Positions 6,495 through 9,597 of a stretch of 9,597 nucleotides of DNA are shown one piece after another. This stretch comes from Candidatus Adiutrix sp. Its GTDB lineage: Bacteria > Desulfobacterota > Desulfarculia > Adiutricales > Adiutricaceae. Every line of letters starts with the position of its first letter. Position 1 is the first letter of the stretch. The notes beneath the pieces are model-generated. The model made no database searches and was not told the origin of the DNA. It saw only the letters and a program-made list of their open reading frames with translations. The stretch is from NCBI GenBank assembly GCA_031283395.1, contig JAITBV010000043.1:1-9597 (forward strand). The letters are read 5' to 3'. Position numbers and translations under genes: made by a program.

Positions 6495-9400
6495 TCATTG
6501 CTGGAGGGCGGCCAGAATTTTTTGAGCCAGTTCCTGGCTCAAGCCGCGTTTACCGAGTTCAATGAGGCCGATGAGGGTAGCGGTCACGCCCACCTCCTCG
6601 GCCAGCTTTCTCTGGCTCAGGCCCCGGGCCTGCCGCCGGGCCCGCAGATCCTCCGGCCTGAGCAGGCCTAAAGCGTGTCCCTCCCGCCGGCTGGAAAGGC
6701 CGCCCTGGCGGGAGGGAGGAGCGTCTTGATCCGCCGCGGTCTCCGCGGATGCGGATTGAAAAACGGCCATGAACTTTTCAGCCATGGGGGGGCTTACGTT
6801 GCGCTTGCCCCTTTCCATGAGGCTTATATAAATGGGGGTCACCCCCATAAGCCTGGCCAATTGGCCCTGGCTGAGATTATTGGCTTTACGCCAATCCAGG
6901 ATCATCTCGCTGGTGATGGCGCCGACGGACCGGGCCCGGGACCGGGCCGGTTTAGGAGGGGCCACGACGCGCCGGCGGACAGGCCCCGGGTCCAGGCCTA
7001 TGGTGAATCCTTCCATCTTGTATATCGGCAGGTCATCGGTCAGAAGCAGGCCGTCCACGGTCAAAAGACGACGGGCCGGGTCGGCCGCCCGGACGACCAG
7101 TTTGACGGCCATCTCTTTTTTGGCCGGCGTCACCTGGCCCCGGTAGAGCCACTCGTGGGTCTGGTGGAGGGCCGGGGCCGCCCAGCCCCAGGCCTTGCCC
7201 TCCGAGGCGCCGAAAATGTGGACAGCCAGGGCCTTGCCCGCCTGCAGCAGGCTCTCCAGGCCCAGGGAGCCCGGGCAGACCGGATCCTGGTAGAAATGGG
7301 CCCGGAAAAACCAGGCCTGGGGATCGACCCGGGTGACGGCAAAGGCCGACCCCAGGCCCTCCGGACCGCCACGGGGGTCGAGGGCTATTTTTTCCACGAG
7401 ACGCCATTTCCCGGTGGGGAAGACCGGGCCCTGGGGGTAGGAGCGCAGGGCATCGGCTTCCGGGCGGGCCGGCCAGCCGGCCGAAGATACGCCGGCCAGG
7501 CCGGCTTGGCGGGCCAGGGCCTCGGGGCTGAAAAAGCCGAAGTGGGTCACCCCCTGATAGACCGGCCGGCTGCCTACGGCGCATTCGAATTCGTAGTGCT
7601 GGATGATCATCTCGCCGAGGCGGCTGTCGCGGACAAACCTGGCCCGGGTATCCACCGCTTCGCCTCCGGCCACCTCGGCCAGGACCGTGGCCCGGCCGCC
7701 GAGGTTGCGGAAATGCATGGGAGAATCGAAGGGCAGGGCCGACCCCATGTAAGAGGCCAGAAAGCCACAGGGCTGAAGGGCTATCTCGTTTAAGACGGCG
7801 TAGGGCAGGACCGGCCGGACGCCCCCGGCCTCGCTGAAAAGCCAGCCATCGGCCTCCACCACGTAACGGGCCAGGACTTCGGTGCCTGGTTCGACTTCGT
7901 AGCGCCGGCCCTTGATCATGGCGGCCTGGTCGAGAAAGTCATAAGGGGGCCGGGGCAGGCGGGCCAGAAAGGCCCCGTCATCGAAGCGGGCGAAGGCCGG
8001 ACCCAGGGCCTCGCTGGGCCGGCCCTCGGCCAGGGCCAGGATGCGGGCCTTGTTGTAAGTGCGGGGGTCGTCCTCGGCCGGGGGCCGGGGAGACCCGGGA
8101 CGGCCCCAGACCCGACGGAGCCGGGCCGCGGAAGAGCCCCGTAGGCGCAGATTGAGATTGCGCACTTCCACTATGGGGCGGTCGTCGGCCAGCATGACCG
8201 CCTCGGCCAGGGCCACCGGCTCGGGCTCGCCTCCGCCCTCGGGGGCTTTGAATTCCAGGCGCCTTACGTGGACTTCGTAGGCCGCCCGTTTGACCCTGGC
8301 CGTCACCTGGCCCCGGCATTTCAAGGCGGCCGCGACCCCGGGGACGGGCTGCCAGTCCGCAGTCCCCGGTTCGTCCACCCAGCCCGAGGCCATAAGGAAG
8401 ACCCGGAGGGTCTGAAGGCAGCTTTCATACATCAGGGTCCCGGGCATGACTTCGTCACCCGGAAAATGGGAGGTCAAAAACCAGGCCCGGGGGTCGATAT
8501 CGATCTCGGCGCGGATGAAACCGGCCCGGCCGCGGCCGCCGCCCGGCTCCAGCCGGGTCACCCGGTCCAGGAGGGCCAGGCGGCCGCCGGGCAGGGTCGG
8601 GGCCTGGCTGAGGTTCGGGGAGAATCCGGGCCCGAAGGCGCCGGCCAGATCGCCGGCCCGGAGGGCAGCCAGGGCCGGGGCCGAAAGGCTGCCCGGGAGT
8701 TTACCGGGAAAGTGGCCCACGGCGGCGGGGTCCACGAAGGGCGGCGGGAGTTCCTCGGTCAATCCGCCTCCCGGCCGGCCCCGGCCGCCGGCCAGTTCCG
8801 CCGGGGTGAAGAAACCGGCGCAGCCGCCGCGCATGGTCATCAGGGGACGATCCCCGGCCAGGCCGTCATATTCAAAGCGGAAGAGGTGGGTCTGGCCGTA
8901 TTTGAAAAAGCGGACCAGGCGGATGTCGTAACGGGCCGTCTCTCCCGGCCGGGGCAGTTCCCGGTGGAAGGTGACCTCGGCGTCCAGGAGGCGGTAGAAG
9001 GCCAGGCCCCGGGTGGCCAGGTCCACCCCCAGCCAGCCCGAGAGCATCAGGTCGGCCTGGCCGGCTTCAATGGCCAGGCCCGCCGGCATATGTCCCTGGT
9101 CAAGATACCAGGCATCAGGGCCGACCTCGTGTTCGGTGACGATGCGGCCCGGGCCCAGGGAGAGGGGCCGGCCTTCCAGGGCCAGCACCCGGTCCACGAA
9201 CATCAGGGGCTCGTCGGGCAGGCGCACCCGGGAAGGCAGCCGGTCCACTTCCTCGAAACCGGGGCCGAAGGCTTCGGCGGCCCGGCCGATGGCGAAGGCC
9301 AGGCAGCGGGCCCGGTCGATCGGAGCGGTCGGAGAAGGGGCGGCCGAAGGGCGGCGGTCGGGGGCCGCCTCCGGCGGTCCGGCCCCGTTCCGGGCCAAGG

Positions 9401-9597
9401 CCAGTTCGCCCGGCTCGGGCCAGGGTTCGGACAAGGGGGCCAGGACTATGTTAATGGGCAGGGTCGGCTGGACCCCGGCGGCCTGGGGGTAGAGGACCGA
9501 CATCTTCAAGGGGTAACCGGCCATCCACAGTTCCACCAGGAGCCGGTTGACCCCCAGCCAGCCCTCCTCGGCCGGGCCGGGGGCCAGGGAAGCGGCC
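6495..9597 (-). CDS. pfaC: PfaC/Pfa3-like PUFA synthase subunit: tandem dehydratases plus two C-terminal XRE HTH domains (5' end outside window)
   Basis: The frame is open through the right edge, so the N-terminal part is missing. Residues are numbered from the GTG codon at 9536. The first about 35 residues, including LLVELWMAGYPLKMSVLYP and its upstream GWLGVN, resemble the end of a PKS/PUFA-synthase acyltransferase domain. Four hotdog folds follow. Fold 1 (about 108-247) has GHMPAG and EAGQADL. Fold 2 (about 315-465) has HFPGDEVMPG at 357-366 with Glu371. Fold 3 (about 533-675) has NEIALQPCGF. Fold 4 (about 708-848) has HFYQDPVCPG at 747-756 with Glu761. These form the two FabA-like dehydratase units that place double bonds during PUFA synthesis. 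Linkers with a repeated A.G....FGP.F motif precede folds 1 to 3. A basic Pro/Arg linker then leads to two XRE helix-turn-helix domains (about 877-928 and 960-1012), an addition I know from no PUFA synthase. The next gene starts one nucleotide after the stop. The symbol is by similarity of the dehydratase region. Confidence 0.85.
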   Translation of the reverse strand, partial: AASLAPGPAEEGWLGVNRLLVELWMAGYPLKMSVLYPQAAGVQPTLPINIVLAPLSEPWPEPGELALARNGAGPPEAAPDRRPSAAPSPTAPIDRARCLAFAIGRAAEAFGPGFEEVDRLPSRVRLPDEPLMFVDRVLALEGRPLSLGPGRIVTEHEVGPDAWYLDQGHMPAGLAIEAGQADLMLSGWLGVDLATRGLAFYRLLDAEVTFHRELPRPGETARYDIRLVRFFKYGQTHLFRFEYDGLAGDRPLMTMRGGCAGFFTPAELAGGRGRPGGGLTEELPPPFVDPAAVGHFPGKLPGSLSAPALAALRAGDLAGAFGPGFSPNLSQAPTLPGGRLALLDRVTRLEPGGGRGRAGFIRAEIDIDPRAWFLTSHFPGDEVMPGTLMYESCLQTLRVFLMASGWVDEPGTADWQPVPGVAAALKCRGQVTARVKRAAYEVHVRRLEFKAPEGGGEPEPVALAEAVMLADDRPIVEVRNLNLRLRGSSAARLRRVWGRPGSPRPPAEDDPRTYNKARILALAEGRPSEALGPAFARFDDGAFLARLPRPPYDFLDQAAMIKGRRYEVEPGTEVLARYVVEADGWLFSEAGGVRPVLPYAVLNEIALQPCGFLASYMGSALPFDSPMHFRNLGGRATVLAEVAGGEAVDTRARFVRDSRLGEMIIQHYEFECAVGSRPVYQGVTHFGFFSPEALARQAGLAGVSSAGWPARPEADALRSYPQGPVFPTGKWRLVEKIALDPRGGPEGLGSAFAVTRVDPQAWFFRAHFYQDPVCPGSLGLESLLQAGKALAVHIFGASEGKAWGWAAPALHQTHEWLYRGQVTPAKKEMAVKLVVRAADPARRLLTVDGLLLTDDLPIYKMEGFTIGLDPGPVRRRVVAPPKPARSRARSVGAITSEMILDWRKANNLSQGQLARLMGVTPIYISLMERGKRNVSPPMAEKFMAVFQSASAETAADQDAPPSRQGGLSSRREGHALGLLRPEDLRARRQARGLSQRKLAEEVGVTATLIGLIELGKRGLSQELAQKILAALQQ

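Noticed and set aside
6498..6908. The HTH pair as a separate small regulator gene rather than a fusion.
   Set aside because: The frame is continuous with the dehydratase region with no stop. The internal Met in EMILDW has no convincing ribosome-binding site that I could see.
6675..7793. A 372-codon plus-strand open frame opposite the dehydratase gene.
   Set aside because: It is low-complexity Gly/Arg/Pro sequence, antisense to well-conserved hotdog and HTH coding sequence; no ribosome-binding site or family signature was evident.

Overview
The window comes from a GC-rich Gram-negative bacterium. The best guess is a member of the former Deltaproteobacteria (Desulfobacterota or Myxococcota-like). 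This rests on a multidomain polyunsaturated-fatty-acid (PUFA) synthase subunit whose visible order (acyltransferase end, then two FabA-like dehydratases) recalls myxobacterial Pfa3, on an OleD-type reductase, and on the style of the chemoreceptor. It is an inference, since no rRNA or other marker gene is present. Every gene seen lies on the minus strand, so transcription runs from right to left.

Right side (9597 to 3249): a tightly packed secondary-lipid operon. It opens with the C-terminal part of a Pfa-type PUFA synthase subunit that enters from beyond the right edge. This part carries four hotdog folds (two dehydratase units) and then, unexpectedly, two tandem XRE-type helix-turn-helix domains at the extreme C-terminus. 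One nucleotide after its stop, a GTG starts a membrane-anchored protein that fuses a DUF459-like SGNH hydrolase to an esterase-D-like alpha/beta hydrolase. That gene overlaps by ATGA with a gene for an OleD-like 2-alkyl-3-oxoalkanoate reductase. PUFA synthase plus Ole reductase in one transcript suggests a long-chain polyunsaturated lipid or hydrocarbon pathway. The envelope double hydrolase is an unexplained partner.

Middle (3252 to 1167): a near-consensus sigma-70 promoter overlaps the oleD stop codon and probably gives the following methyl-accepting chemotaxis protein its own transcription. The receptor has a large helical periplasmic sensor. A small secreted zinc protease of the DUF922 family (1123 to 353) follows after 43 bp and may share the transcript.

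Left side (352 to 1): sharply AT-rich DNA unlike the rest. It holds two tandem 102-bp repeats with CTAGAGCA/TGCTCTAG inverted ends (MITE-like), then a near-consensus promoter, a Shine-Dalgarno site and the first 12 codons of a gene running off the left edge. Its start weakly resembles an IS630-type transposase. This stretch looks like mobile or acquired DNA next to the lipid and chemotaxis genes.

No RNA genes, CRISPR array or convincing intrinsic terminator were seen.
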